DNA of 64,000 nt from contig NZ_JAMXFA010000024.1 of the NCBI RefSeq assembly GCF_025370785.1, forward strand, positions 1 through 64,000. The letters are read 5' to 3'. The stretch is from Laspinema olomoucense D3b (GTDB lineage: Bacteria; Cyanobacteriota; Cyanobacteriia; Cyanobacteriales; Laspinemataceae). The notes below the pieces were generated by a model. That model searched no databases and was not told the origin of the DNA. It saw only the letters and a program-made list of their open reading frames with translations. Position numbers and translations under genes: made by a program. Below are positions 1-8,983 of the stretch, one piece after another (the first letter of the stretch is position 1; the number at the start of each line of letters is the position of its first letter).

Positions 1-84
1 CCCCATCCTCCCCATCCTCCCCATCCTCCCCATCCTCCCCATCCTCCCCATCCTCCCCATCCTCCCCATCTCCCCCACCTCCTC
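1..84. repeat. C-rich 9-bp minisatellite at the left edge
   Basis: About seven tandem copies of CCCCATCCT followed by degenerate CCCCATCTCCCCCACCTCC. The array is cut by the window edge, so its true length is unknown. The same unit, in one orientation or the other, recurs at 9899-10024 and 18801-19063. It lies upstream of the monooxygenase gene, and no coding function is supported. Confidence 0.9.
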
Positions 85-162
85 TAGCCTGAAATGGCGA
101 TTTGCGGCACAATGATAAGGAATAGGACCTATCTTTATCCGTTTTGAGAAACCTCGATAACC

Positions 163-1452
163 ATGCCCTTACAGCAGCTTACTCGCGAAACCAAGGTCAC
201 TCCCGGATCGGAATCGGCTTTTGATTATGATGTGGCGATCGCCGGTGGTGGAATTGCTGGCACAACTTTAGCCGCCTCTTTAAAAGATTCCGGTTTAAAA
301 GTTGTGCTAATTGAGGCATTGCCACCGTCGGTTGCCGCATCCCGAAATCAAGTCTATGCTTTGTCCCTGTTGTCCGGGCAAATTTTCCAGGCGGTGGGGG
401 TGTGGGAGAAGATTTTACCAAAAATTACCCCATTTAATCAAATTAGTCTCTCGGATTCTGGACGGGAAGGGGTGCGCTTTCAACCGGGCGATTTAGGTCG
501 AGAAACTCTGGGTTATGTGGGGGAACATCAGGTATTACTCACAGCGTTGCAGGATTTTCTCACAGATTGTGCCAATGTGACCTGGAACTGTCCGGCGGAA
601 GTGCTGGGAGTGGACTACCAACCTGATGGCGTGCTCATAGAAGTCCGATCGCAGGTTGAGGAAAACCCCGAAACCCAACGAATTCGCACCCGGGTCTTAA
701 TTGCGGCTGATGGGGCGCGATCGCAGATTAGGGAAGCAGCAGGCATCAAAACTCGGGGTTGGAAATATTGGCAATCCTGTATTACAGTCCAAGTTAAACC
801 GGAAAAACCTCACGCCAATATTGCTTACGAACGGTTTTGGCCGAGCGGACCCTTTGCTATTTTACCCCTAACGGAAAATCGCTGTAATATTGTCTGGACT
901 GCACCTCATGAAGAAGCCAAAGCCTTAGCGGCCTTAGATGAGGCCGAATTTTTAGTCGAACTCCAGAAACGTTACGGGGAACAAATGGGACGAGTCCAAC
1001 CCATTAGCGATCGCCGAGTCTTTTCCGTACAACTGATGCAAAGCAGCCGCTATGTGCAACCCCGTCTTGCCTTAATTGGAGATGCCGCCCATTGTTGTCA
1101 TCCCGTGGGGGGACAAGGGCAAAATTTGGGGATTCGGGATGCCGCTGCGATCGCCGAAATTCTCACCCAAGCACATCACCAAGGAGAAGATATCGGGTCC
1201 TTGGCAGTGCTTAAACGATATGAACGCTGGCGAAAACTGGAAAATCTGACCATTTTAGGATTTACGGACCTTCTCGATCGCCTATTTTCTAATCAATTCT
1301 TACCCGCAGTTACCCTCCGTCATCTCGGATTATGGGGATTGCGAACCCTACCCCCAGTCAAGCAATTTGCCCTCCGATTAATGACAGGACAACTGGGACG
1401 ACATCCTGAAACCGTGAAAGCGTTATCTGTTCCTTCCCGTTCATCCTTGTGA
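163..1452 (+). CDS. UbiH/Coq6-family FAD-dependent monooxygenase
   Basis: A 429-residue flavoprotein of the UbiH/UbiF/Coq6 aromatic hydroxylase family. These enzymes hydroxylate quinone-type rings with NAD(P)H and O2. The dinucleotide-binding GGGIAG lies at about residues 28-33, the second FAD/NAD(P)H motif ADGARS near 180, and the third FAD motif GDAAHCCHPVGGQGQ at about 309-323. Length is normal for the family. The ATG at 163 has only a weak ribosome-binding site. It stands alone, with a minisatellite upstream and a convergent M23 peptidase gene downstream. In a cyanobacterium the substrate could be a prenylquinone or another aromatic ring. The family is clear; the substrate is not. Confidence 0.85.
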   Translation: MPLQQLTRETKVTPGSESAFDYDVAIAGGGIAGTTLAASLKDSGLKVVLIEALPPSVAASRNQVYALSLLSGQIFQAVGVWEKILPKITPFNQISLSDSGREGVRFQPGDLGRETLGYVGEHQVLLTALQDFLTDCANVTWNCPAEVLGVDYQPDGVLIEVRSQVEENPETQRIRTRVLIAADGARSQIREAAGIKTRGWKYWQSCITVQVKPEKPHANIAYERFWPSGPFAILPLTENRCNIVWTAPHEEAKALAALDEAEFLVELQKRYGEQMGRVQPISDRRVFSVQLMQSSRYVQPRLALIGDAAHCCHPVGGQGQNLGIRDAAAIAEILTQAHHQGEDIGSLAVLKRYERWRKLENLTILGFTDLLDRLFSNQFLPAVTLRHLGLWGLRTLPPVKQFALRLMTGQLGRHPETVKALSVPSRSSL

Positions 1453-1549
1453 GGAGCAACAAACAACAAAGGACACGGCAATGCCGTGTCCTGAATCACC
1501 CTGAAACCCTGGAAAAAAGCCGAAACCTCAAGCTGTTTCCCCTAACCGT

Positions 1550-3379
1550 TCACCGCGAATAGACCGCTTGTCCCACCGTGGAATCGACTTGCAGCTTCTG
1601 GTGATCGCCAGGAAGATAGGCTAACGGGTCCGCCGCATCGGTGCCAGGAGGATAGATCTCAAAATGTAAGTGAGGACCCGTACTATTGCCTGTACTGCCC
1701 ATTTCCGCAATCAGTTGACCTTGAATCACCTCCTGACCGGGGCTGACCAAAATGCGCTCATTGTGAGCGTAGCGAGTGAGACTGCCATCGGGATGCTCAA
1801 TTTCCACTAAGTTTCCATATCCGCCAGAATTCCAGCCGGCAAAGGTGACGATGCCAGTCCCTGCCGCCATAATCGGTGTGCCAATGGGTCCGGCAATATC
1901 AATCCCTTTGTGCATTCGTCCCCAGCGCATTCCGAACCCAGAGGTAAAGACGCCTCTGGCGGGCCACATATAGCCTTGAAAGAGTTCAGCGGGTTCTGGA
2001 AGGTAGGAACCGGCTGCCGCTAGGGGGGGCAGTTCGGGGACCGGCGCGGGATTCGATTGAATTCTGCTGCGTAAGGTTTCCAAACGGAGGCTGATGCTAT
2101 TTTCCAGGGGGTCTGCGGATGCTTCAGACAGGGTAGGGGTGACGGGACGAGGGGGTAACAGGGCGCTGAGACTTTCCGAGGGGCGGGGTCGCCCTTCCCA
2201 AGTGGGTTGAAAGCGATCGCCCACCCGGACCGCCTCATCACTGGGAACTGCTTGGGAGTCGAGCTCCTCGAAGGTGTGGAGATCGGCTTCGGCCATTACA
2301 AATCCCTCCCCTCCAATCCCCCAACGATTGCTGGGTGGAGAGAATCGGGACTCGACTGTAGGGCGATCGCCAGGATGGAAGTTGTCCTGGGAGTCATCCG
2401 GATCCTCATGGGTTTCCGGTGATTGAGGAAACAGGGTGACCACGCTTTCTGCAGGGAAGGCAGGAAAAAGGGATGCAGTTATTTGTGGACTTTCCCCGGT
2501 GGGGGTTAAAGGAAGCTCGGTTCCGGAGGATTCTGCCTCAACGATCGCCAGTGCCTGGTAAATAAAAGCGGCGACTTCCCCACGGGTGGCGATGCGATCG
2601 GGATTAGAAAACCAGTCATTGGGAATCGTCCCTCCATAAAGGTGGCGATACTGTTCCAATTTCTCCAGCAGGAGAATCGCCCCCGCTAGGGGTTCTTGTG
2701 CATAGGTGGGAATAGATGCTGCTGATGAAAAATAAGTCTCTACATTTCCTAGGATGTCTCTGGGGGGTTTTAAGTTTAAGCCTTTAACCAGGGCGACTAA
2801 CACTTGCAATCGGGGGATCGGTTGGTTGGGTTCAACCGCTTGGTTGGGATCGGTTCCCATCCATTCCCGGAAGGAGGCCTCGGCGATCGCACTTTGCCCC
2901 CAGTCCTCCTCTGAAACCTCTGCACCCAACGCCTCATCCTTCGCAAGATAGCGGTCTGGGAAGGCCCGTTGCAGCACTGCCGCAAATTGCCCTTGGGTCA
3001 TCGCTGCATCCGGTTGAAAACTGCCATCCGGGAAGCCGAGAATAATTCCCTCAGCTTGCAGCACTTCAATAAATTCTCGGGCCCAGTGACCTTCTAGGTC
3101 GGTTAATGGTCTTTGAGGCTCAAAAGAGGCCCTCAAAGTGCGATCGCTGGGGTGGGAGTCGGTTAGACTCGGATCCAGCATTTTGTCCCGATCGCCCGGG
3201 GTGACCGTAGCATAGTGCTGTAATGCTTCCTCACCCGGGTGGTAAGGGTCACGGACTTCGTTACTCGCTGGGGATGCCAGTGCTGGGGACCCTCCACCGG
3301 GACTAACACTAGCCTCTTGGGTTAAATCCGCTGTAACAATAGCCGCTAAGGTGCCAATTGCAAGCAGTTGAATGTTCAT
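1550..3379 (-). CDS. SLH-domain M23 peptidoglycan metallopeptidase
   Basis: A 609-residue exported protein. It has an N-terminal signal-like segment (residues 1-18), then S-layer-homology sequence containing HWAREFI and GFPDGSFQPD (about 95-280). A long Pro/Ser-rich linker follows, then a LytM/M23 endopeptidase domain at about 470-600. The zinc ligands are visible as HKGID (about 490) and HLHFE (about 570). It should cleave peptidoglycan cross-bridges in the periplasm, with the SLH part anchoring it to the wall. The start is supported by a strong GAGGAGG ribosome-binding site just upstream. It is transcribed alone from a long leader (3380-3740). Confidence 0.88.
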   Translation of the reverse strand: MNIQLLAIGTLAAIVTADLTQEASVSPGGGSPALASPASNEVRDPYHPGEEALQHYATVTPGDRDKMLDPSLTDSHPSDRTLRASFEPQRPLTDLEGHWAREFIEVLQAEGIILGFPDGSFQPDAAMTQGQFAAVLQRAFPDRYLAKDEALGAEVSEEDWGQSAIAEASFREWMGTDPNQAVEPNQPIPRLQVLVALVKGLNLKPPRDILGNVETYFSSAASIPTYAQEPLAGAILLLEKLEQYRHLYGGTIPNDWFSNPDRIATRGEVAAFIYQALAIVEAESSGTELPLTPTGESPQITASLFPAFPAESVVTLFPQSPETHEDPDDSQDNFHPGDRPTVESRFSPPSNRWGIGGEGFVMAEADLHTFEELDSQAVPSDEAVRVGDRFQPTWEGRPRPSESLSALLPPRPVTPTLSEASADPLENSISLRLETLRSRIQSNPAPVPELPPLAAAGSYLPEPAELFQGYMWPARGVFTSGFGMRWGRMHKGIDIAGPIGTPIMAAGTGIVTFAGWNSGGYGNLVEIEHPDGSLTRYAHNERILVSPGQEVIQGQLIAEMGSTGNSTGPHLHFEIYPPGTDAADPLAYLPGDHQKLQVDSTVGQAVYSR

Positions 3380-4182
3380 TGTTCGCCTCCTCAGTCGGAC
3401 AAAGCGTTAAATTCAGACCAAATCTGGGCATAAAAAAGCCCCCAGATCGTTCCCTGATAGGGTTCGTCATTGGGAAACGCCTTTCTTGAAAGTCGTAGCC
3501 TTCACGTGGTCAGGTCCTCTTCTGTGAACAACCGCCAGGGGTCTAGCAGAAATCACCTCGCTCACCTAAATCAGGGTTATCTCTTAGCAATCCATCCTGC
3601 TCATCCTGGGTTTCTAGGGAATTTCCTGATTAACTCAGGTAAAGCCCTGAAGAATATTGCAATCTAAATGCCAGTCTGGGGAACCGAAATTCCGCAGAAC
3701 GGGTCGTCTTGCAACATTCCCTCGGCGATGAGAAAGGCAGGGGATCGCCCGATAAAACCGGGTACTTATTCAAGCTCTATACTCAGATTCGCACCCCCAA
3801 TCCGTACAATTTTGTAAATTAATTTTCCTGAAAATCATTTTCGGGATTTTTTTTGCGTTGAACTTTCAAGGTTTGAAGAATCTTAAGAATTAATTAAACT
3901 GCACTTTGGGCTAAAAAAAAAATTGCAGCTTCACCAGAACAAAAAAGTAGCAGCGCCACTCAGGAAATTAGCTATTTTCTCCAAGAACCAGGCTTTTACA
4001 TCCTTGGACCGACACCTTACGCTTGGGGGTGCTTGTGGTCACGATTAAGGCGATCAAGCCTCCGGATTTTCCCACGGGTCCCCCTCGCCTGGGGCAACTT
4101 TAAAATACAAAAACCCAGAGGATAAGCGAGTCTGTTTTCCTCTAGGGAATGGCAAAATAAGGACAACTAAAATCGACTTTCC
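3380..4182. other. Gene-free interval; hairpin-rich leader of the M23 gene
   Basis: An 800-bp divergent spacer between the M23 peptidase (minus) and the mechanosensitive channel (plus). Reading the minus strand towards the M23 start there are several short stems. These include CCCTATCAGGG near 3460 and the hairpin ATCTGGG/CCCAGAT at 3422-3447, about 45 bp before the start codon. No plausible open reading frame is seen; the 65-codon frame at 3470 has no family likeness. The part from 3741 to 4182 is AT-rich, probably promoter DNA. I could not match the leader to a known riboswitch consensus. Confidence 0.4.
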
Positions 4183-5985
4183 ATGTCGGGGGAGTCCAAA
4201 ATCAAGCCATTGAGCTTCGTCGTGAAACCAAGAAGAACCGTTAATCCCTCTCAAATTGGGAACTTTAAACCCCTGATAGGGGCAACAATCATCACTTTGC
4301 TGGCCCTGATCGGACTTTTGTCCCTCGCTCCAATGTCTAGTGCTGGAGCCACCGGGAACCCTTCAAATCTGAACTGGGTTGCGCCAGTGGGACAGTCCCC
4401 GGAGGCGCTCGCCACGGTGCAACCCGAACCCTACATCGCCCAGTTTCGCTCTGAATGGCTCAATCAGGAACTCCAACAAGCACAAGCTGCCGTTACCTTG
4501 GACGGGAGACGCCTGTTCTTTGTCACTCGCGCCGGGGAATATCCCGCTGATGTTCGCGCCAACGTGATTGAAGCGCAGCTCCAATCCGTTGCAGATTCGG
4601 CCATGCCGTTTGAGCTAGAGGTGCGCCAAACCAATCAACTGCCCGCTATTTACCTCAACAATCGCCTCTTAGTCACCGTCACTGCTGGGGATACAGAGGA
4701 TAACTTCACCCCCCAAGCTCAAGCTGAAATTTGGATGCGGGATATTCAACAGGGCTTAGAACGAGCCAAAAGAGAACGGCAAGGTCAATTTATCCAGCGA
4801 TCGCTGATTCACGCCATTGCCATTATCATCGCCATCTTGGTCCTGAATCGCGGATTAACCCGAATGTGGCGACGGTATCGCCAACCCTTGCAGAATCTGT
4901 TTCGCGGCCCCACCCCCGAGGTAGAACCCCAGGGTTCCATCAGTGCAATGGATTTGCTCTTCACCCTCCTGGGGACACTCTTCCGCACCGTCTTAGTCTT
5001 GGGGACCATTCTTTATATTGCCAACCTCTTCCCCTTCACGCGCCAATGGAGCTACCGGATCACCGAGGTCCTGATTACCTCCTTTACCACCCCCATTATT
5101 ACCCTGACCGAACGCTCTTACAGCATCATCGATCTGACGATCATCACAGGGATGCTAATTGGGGTAGTCGCCATCTCAGGAATGGCAACCAATGCTCTGC
5201 GATCGCGGGTTTTGCGTCTGGCAGGACTGAATCGGGGTGCAGAAGAAGCGATCTCCATCGTCACCAAATACTCCCTGATCATCATCGGCAGTGTCGTCCT
5301 GCTGCAACTCTGGGGGTTTGATATCACCTCCCTCACCATCGTTGCCAGTGCCCTGGGTGTGGGGATTGGTTTCGGTTTTCAGGATATCGCTAAAAACTTT
5401 GGGAGTGGAATCGTCCTCGTCTTTGAACGTCGCATTCAAGTCGGCGATTTTGTGGAAGTGGGGGAATATGTCGGGACCGTTGAGCGCATCGGGGGTCGTA
5501 GTACCACTATCCAAACCTTGGACCGGATTTTTATCATTGTGCCAAACTCCCGGTTTTTGGAAACTGAGGTGATTAACTGGTCCCACCGCAACCCAGTCTC
5601 TCGATTGCATCTGCCGGTTGGTGTTGCCTATACTTCTGATGTTCGCCAGGTGGAAAATGCCCTGTTAGATGCCGCCAAGGGACATCCTGATGTCTTGCTG
5701 GTTCCCCCACCCCGGGTATTATTCAAAGGGTTTGGCAGCAATTCTTTAGATTTTGAACTGCTTATATGGATCTCGGAACCCACTCAGCAGTTTGTGATTA
5801 AAAGCGATTTGTATTTCCGAATTTTTTCCTTGCTGCACCATATCGGCGTAGAAATTCCTTATGCTCAACGAGATTTGCACGTTCGGTCCGGAACCTTGCC
5901 GGTGCAACTTTCCCCCGAACTGGAACAGGCATTATTGAAATGGCTCGATCGCAATGGACATGGCAACCCGGGGGAAATGTCGTGA
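4183..5985 (+). CDS. MscS-family mechanosensitive ion channel
   Basis: A 600-residue small-conductance mechanosensitive channel of the larger, multi-helix type. A hydrophobic segment at about 30-55 is followed by a periplasmic-looking region to about 205. Then come TM helices at about 208-224, 258-285 and 310-335, and the MscS core. The pore-lining helix and beta domain are visible in GVGIGFGFQDIAKNFGSG (about 391-408) and QVGDFVEVGEYVGTVERIG. The C-terminal cytosolic vestibule runs to about 580. The channel would release solutes on hypo-osmotic shock. It is a single gene, divergent from the cell-wall peptidase. Confidence 0.9.
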   Translation: MSGESKIKPLSFVVKPRRTVNPSQIGNFKPLIGATIITLLALIGLLSLAPMSSAGATGNPSNLNWVAPVGQSPEALATVQPEPYIAQFRSEWLNQELQQAQAAVTLDGRRLFFVTRAGEYPADVRANVIEAQLQSVADSAMPFELEVRQTNQLPAIYLNNRLLVTVTAGDTEDNFTPQAQAEIWMRDIQQGLERAKRERQGQFIQRSLIHAIAIIIAILVLNRGLTRMWRRYRQPLQNLFRGPTPEVEPQGSISAMDLLFTLLGTLFRTVLVLGTILYIANLFPFTRQWSYRITEVLITSFTTPIITLTERSYSIIDLTIITGMLIGVVAISGMATNALRSRVLRLAGLNRGAEEAISIVTKYSLIIIGSVVLLQLWGFDITSLTIVASALGVGIGFGFQDIAKNFGSGIVLVFERRIQVGDFVEVGEYVGTVERIGGRSTTIQTLDRIFIIVPNSRFLETEVINWSHRNPVSRLHLPVGVAYTSDVRQVENALLDAAKGHPDVLLVPPPRVLFKGFGSNSLDFELLIWISEPTQQFVIKSDLYFRIFSLLHHIGVEIPYAQRDLHVRSGTLPVQLSPELEQALLKWLDRNGHGNPGEMS

Positions 5986-6041
5986 ATCCGTGGGTATCTC
6001 CTCTAAACTCTGTGCCACTCCAGGGGAGAACCCCGGGTATT

Positions 6042-6749
6042 TTAGGGTAAAAATGCCAACACTGTAGCGGGAGAACCGGAACCCTGGACCAACTGCAACG
6101 GGGCGATCGCCAGGGTTGTTCCGGTGGGTGGCAACTGGTCCAAATTTGTGAGATTTTCCAGGACAATGCGCGGTTGTTCCAATACTTGCCGGTTAGTGGC
6201 AAAGGTCAAATCTTGTCCCCCATCTACCCCATGCGTATCAATTCCTACGCCGCCAATCTGACGGCGATCAAGCAAAAATCGGGTGGTTTCTGGTGCAAAA
6301 CCGGGAAAGTGCTGCTGGTTGATAAAGGCATCTGGGTCGGACCACTTGTGCTGCCAGCCGGTATATAATAAAACGACTGTCCCGGCAGAGATTTCCCCTT
6401 GTTCTGCTTCCCAGGCCAAGACATCAGCGCAACTGAGGGTATAATCGGGATTTTGGGCAGCCATCTCACAGATATCGATCGCCACAGCTTTTACGATTAA
6501 GGATTCGGCAGCATAAGCCTCAATTCCCACTCCTTGGGGATAAAAACTATTCGGTGCATTCAGATGGGTGGCGCTATGTTCTCCCATAGAAAAGCGGCGT
6601 AAATAATAGCCATCGGTAAACAAGTTGGCGATCGCCTGGAACTCAACGGGTGGATCTCCCGGCCATTGGGGGATATTGGAGGCGATCGGGTGACTCAGAT
6701 AAATCACCTGGGAATAATTAATGGTTTTGGGAAAAAATGGCGGGTTCAT
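6042..6749 (-). CDS. Cyclase-family hydrolase (kynurenine formamidase-like)
   Basis: A 235-residue member of the cyclase/arylformamidase family, metal-dependent hydrolases with the signature HxGTHxDxP. Here the motif reads HSATHLNAP at residues 58-66: both histidines are kept, but Gly is Ala and the metal-binding Asp is Asn. The upstream PGDPP and later GIDTHGVDGG stretches are typical of the family. Length is normal. No tryptophan-catabolism genes are nearby, so a kynurenine substrate is not supported. The altered Asp may mean a different metal site or reduced activity. Family assignment is fairly secure, function is not. Confidence 0.75.
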   Translation of the reverse strand: MNPPFFPKTINYSQVIYLSHPIASNIPQWPGDPPVEFQAIANLFTDGYYLRRFSMGEHSATHLNAPNSFYPQGVGIEAYAAESLIVKAVAIDICEMAAQNPDYTLSCADVLAWEAEQGEISAGTVVLLYTGWQHKWSDPDAFINQQHFPGFAPETTRFLLDRRQIGGVGIDTHGVDGGQDLTFATNRQVLEQPRIVLENLTNLDQLPPTGTTLAIAPLQLVQGSGSPATVLAFLP

Positions 6750-7012
6750 GGTGATGAATGAGGGTCAAATATTTTCACTGATCATACAAGAACCGGGGAG
6801 TAAGAATCAGGGATGAGGGATGAAGGATGAAGGCATAAAACCCGGAAATTAAGCAGAAGTTTATTTGATATCCCGGTGAATTGTATGGACCCGATCGCCA
6901 AACAATCATCAAAAATTTTAACAGAGTAACCGGATGGAGGGTGAGTGTCCGAGATATAGTGACGAGCGATTGCGATCGCCAAAGTCAACCCTAAGCATTA
7001 AATAGACAAAAA

Positions 7013-7423
7013 ATGGAGTTTATGCAAATTTCGACTTGGGTTACGGAACAATATGCAGAAACCTACTTACTGACTTGGTTGCTGAGTCAGTGGGAATTGT
7101 GGTGGTGCGAGGGAGAAGTTTACCAAGCTACCCTTTTGACCGATGGCGATCGCCTCCAAGCCTTCGTCCAAAACAGCGAAGGGGACGAATTAATTAAACA
7201 AGTGGCTCAAAACTTGACAGAAAAAGCCAGTTGGGATAGAATGGCTACTTCATTAAATCGCATTTTCCAAATTTATCGACAAGAATTGATCCACCTCCCC
7301 GTGCTGCGTTACCAACAAGAGTCGAAAGTGGAAAAACACTCTAAAAATGGCAAGACACCAGCCCTCCTCCAACCGGAATTTATTAATCCCTACGCAGACA
7401 GTGTAACCGGATTAAATGATTAA
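7013..7423 (+). CDS. Conserved hypothetical protein, 136 aa
   Basis: A small soluble protein I do not recognise. The N-terminal half is rich in Trp, Leu and Gln (WLLSQWELWW at about 22-31). The C-terminal half is basic and ends in a short disordered tail. No signal peptide or membrane helix is seen. Translation may begin at the ATG at 7013 or at the in-frame ATG at 7022; neither has a clear ribosome-binding site. The base composition is like that of its neighbours. A good bidirectional-looking terminator follows at 7612-7647. A role cannot be given. Confidence 0.6.
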   Translation: MEFMQISTWVTEQYAETYLLTWLLSQWELWWCEGEVYQATLLTDGDRLQAFVQNSEGDELIKQVAQNLTEKASWDRMATSLNRIFQIYRQELIHLPVLRYQQESKVEKHSKNGKTPALLQPEFINPYADSVTGLND

Positions 7424-7545
7424 GAAATGGGCATTCAACGGTCGGGCGATCGCCAGGGAAAACCGTGGCTTTATTTCTTTTCCTTAATTCCCTGACCTGG
7501 CCGTTTAAAAACCACCCCAGCACCGACGCCTATTGTGAAAGCAAA

Positions 7546-7596
7546 CCTCTATATGGGTAAAGATATTTAAGCAAACCTACCTTACCAATATAGAGG
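7546..7596. repeat. Inverted repeat CCTCTATAT...ATATAGAGG
   Basis: Arms CCTCTATATgGGTAA and TTACCaATATAGAGG pair over 14 of 15 positions around a loop of about 21 nt. It sits in the spacer between two convergent genes, just before the terminator hairpin. Both loop and flank carry GCAAACCT, so the element contains a short direct repeat as well. Confidence 0.6.
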
Positions 7597-7611
7597 TAAT
7601 GCGTAAATTAT

Positions 7612-7647
7612 GTACCCCCTTCTCCCAGCGGGAAGAGGGGTATTTTT
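7612..7647 (+). terminator. Rho-independent terminator-like hairpin
   Basis: TACCCC(C)TTCTCCC and GGGAAGAGGGGTA pair around a 3-nt loop and are followed by TTTTT on the plus strand. It lies about 190 bp after the 136-aa gene and just before the end of the convergent membrane-protein gene. Confidence 0.65.
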
Positions 7648-7664
7648 AAGATTTTAAAACCCTG

Positions 7665-8723
7665 TTATGAACGCCGCCGAGGTAAAATATCGCGAATTGT
7701 TCTCGGCAAATTACCCACTATCAATCGTTCGATCGCCTCCTCATTGCGCTGATATTGAATCCCAGCATAAATTACTAAAAGTCCCAATACCATTAAGGTT
7801 AAGGGAAATAACAAAGACCCCTGAAAGGTCCGGTAGGATAAATCATATAATAAATAGGAAATGCCCAGGGTTCCAAATACGATAAAAACCCGGCGGTGCA
7901 ACAAAACAGACAGCAAAATCAAAACAAAATTAATCAATAAATAGATAAAAGGGTTCCAGTAGTAGCCGATTCCCATAAAGGTCATACTAAACCAAAACGA
8001 TATCAAGCCAAATAAATAAAGCCAAAAACTATAATCTTCTTCAAGGCGGCTGGTTTTTACATCCACGCAGTAGGCTACTATCAAACAACTCAACCCAAAC
8101 CAGAAAAACACCCAATTTTCTTGGCTATACCACCCGGTTTGCCCCGTATAATAAAAAATGATGGCAGCCGTAACATGAATCGATAAAAATCCCGATGCTA
8201 AGGTGATTGGAGCCATTAAAAAAGGAAACTTTATAAACTTAACCGTTATTAGTCCGGCTAAAATAGTTCCTAATTCCATCAAAATTAAACGGCTTGTTTC
8301 CTGAATAAAGTATGTAGAATAATCGTCGGCCACATAGGGAGTAGGCCATGATTCTACCTGAGTTAGGAGGCCGAAAATAGCTAGGGGAGTCATGCATACT
8401 GCAATGGTAAATAGGAGTCCTCCAGGGATTTTTAAATTTTGTTTAAACCAGAGGGTTTGACCAGCCAGGACAAACAAAAAAGTGTAAAAGCAAGCTAAAA
8501 ATAACAAACCCTTGCCACCAAACTGCTCCCAAGCTAAAGTCATAAACCAAGTCATGCCGGAAAGCACAATGAAAGCCCCAAAATAGTAGGCAACATTGGC
8601 GAAATTAAACTGAGGGCGGTTGCTTGTCCGCTTCTGGAGTGCATTCCAGAGAGATTCTCCTTGTTCGGAGGAAAGAATTCCTTCCGAGACTGCCCAATCG
8701 ATGTCCTTTTTGAAAATCTTCAT
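7665..8723 (-). CDS. Multi-pass membrane protein, DUF2157-like
   Basis: About 352 residues with around nine to ten hydrophobic helices spread over residues 45-330, and a short soluble N-terminus (KIFKKDIDWAVSEGILSSEQ). That N-terminus resembles the small helical head of DUF2157-type membrane proteins. The ATG at 8723 is preferred over a TTG 27 codons upstream, because the extra residues are polar, unlike the family, and start with a rare codon. No catalytic motif is seen. It is transcribed alone, convergent with the small gene at 7013. Localisation to a membrane is certain; the family call is tentative. Confidence 0.6.
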   Translation of the reverse strand: MKIFKKDIDWAVSEGILSSEQGESLWNALQKRTSNRPQFNFANVAYYFGAFIVLSGMTWFMTLAWEQFGGKGLLFLACFYTFLFVLAGQTLWFKQNLKIPGGLLFTIAVCMTPLAIFGLLTQVESWPTPYVADDYSTYFIQETSRLILMELGTILAGLITVKFIKFPFLMAPITLASGFLSIHVTAAIIFYYTGQTGWYSQENWVFFWFGLSCLIVAYCVDVKTSRLEEDYSFWLYLFGLISFWFSMTFMGIGYYWNPFIYLLINFVLILLSVLLHRRVFIVFGTLGISYLLYDLSYRTFQGSLLFPLTLMVLGLLVIYAGIQYQRNEEAIERLIVGNLPRTIRDILPRRRS

Positions 8724-8983
8724 AAAACCCGTCACAGAAAGGGTAGATAGGTGGGTTATAACATACCTTCTGGGAGAGCCATCGGGATAGAACTCAAAGG
8801 GCAACTTGGTCCTCGGATGGGGAGTAAAGTTCCTGCACCTCCACGGATAATGGCAAAGAGTGGAAACATTATCGGGCCAAAAGCGATCGCCTTAAACTCA
8901 GGGAGTCAGCGCCAGAAGAGGTCTCCGTTTGTGGCGATCGCTCCCTAAAATTAAAATAAAGTTTCGCAAGGGAGAGAACGACA

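Noticed and set aside
3470-3667. A 65-codon plus-strand frame in the M23 leader
   Set aside because: No family likeness or ribosome-binding site, and it overlaps structured leader DNA.
3380-3800. Possible c-di-AMP (ydaO-type) riboswitch upstream of the M23 gene
   Set aside because: Context fits, but I could not find the conserved core sequences on either strand. It is kept only as an unassigned structured leader.
5176-5610. A 144-codon minus-strand frame inside the MscS gene
   Set aside because: It lies wholly opposite the conserved MscS pore domain and is a shadow frame.
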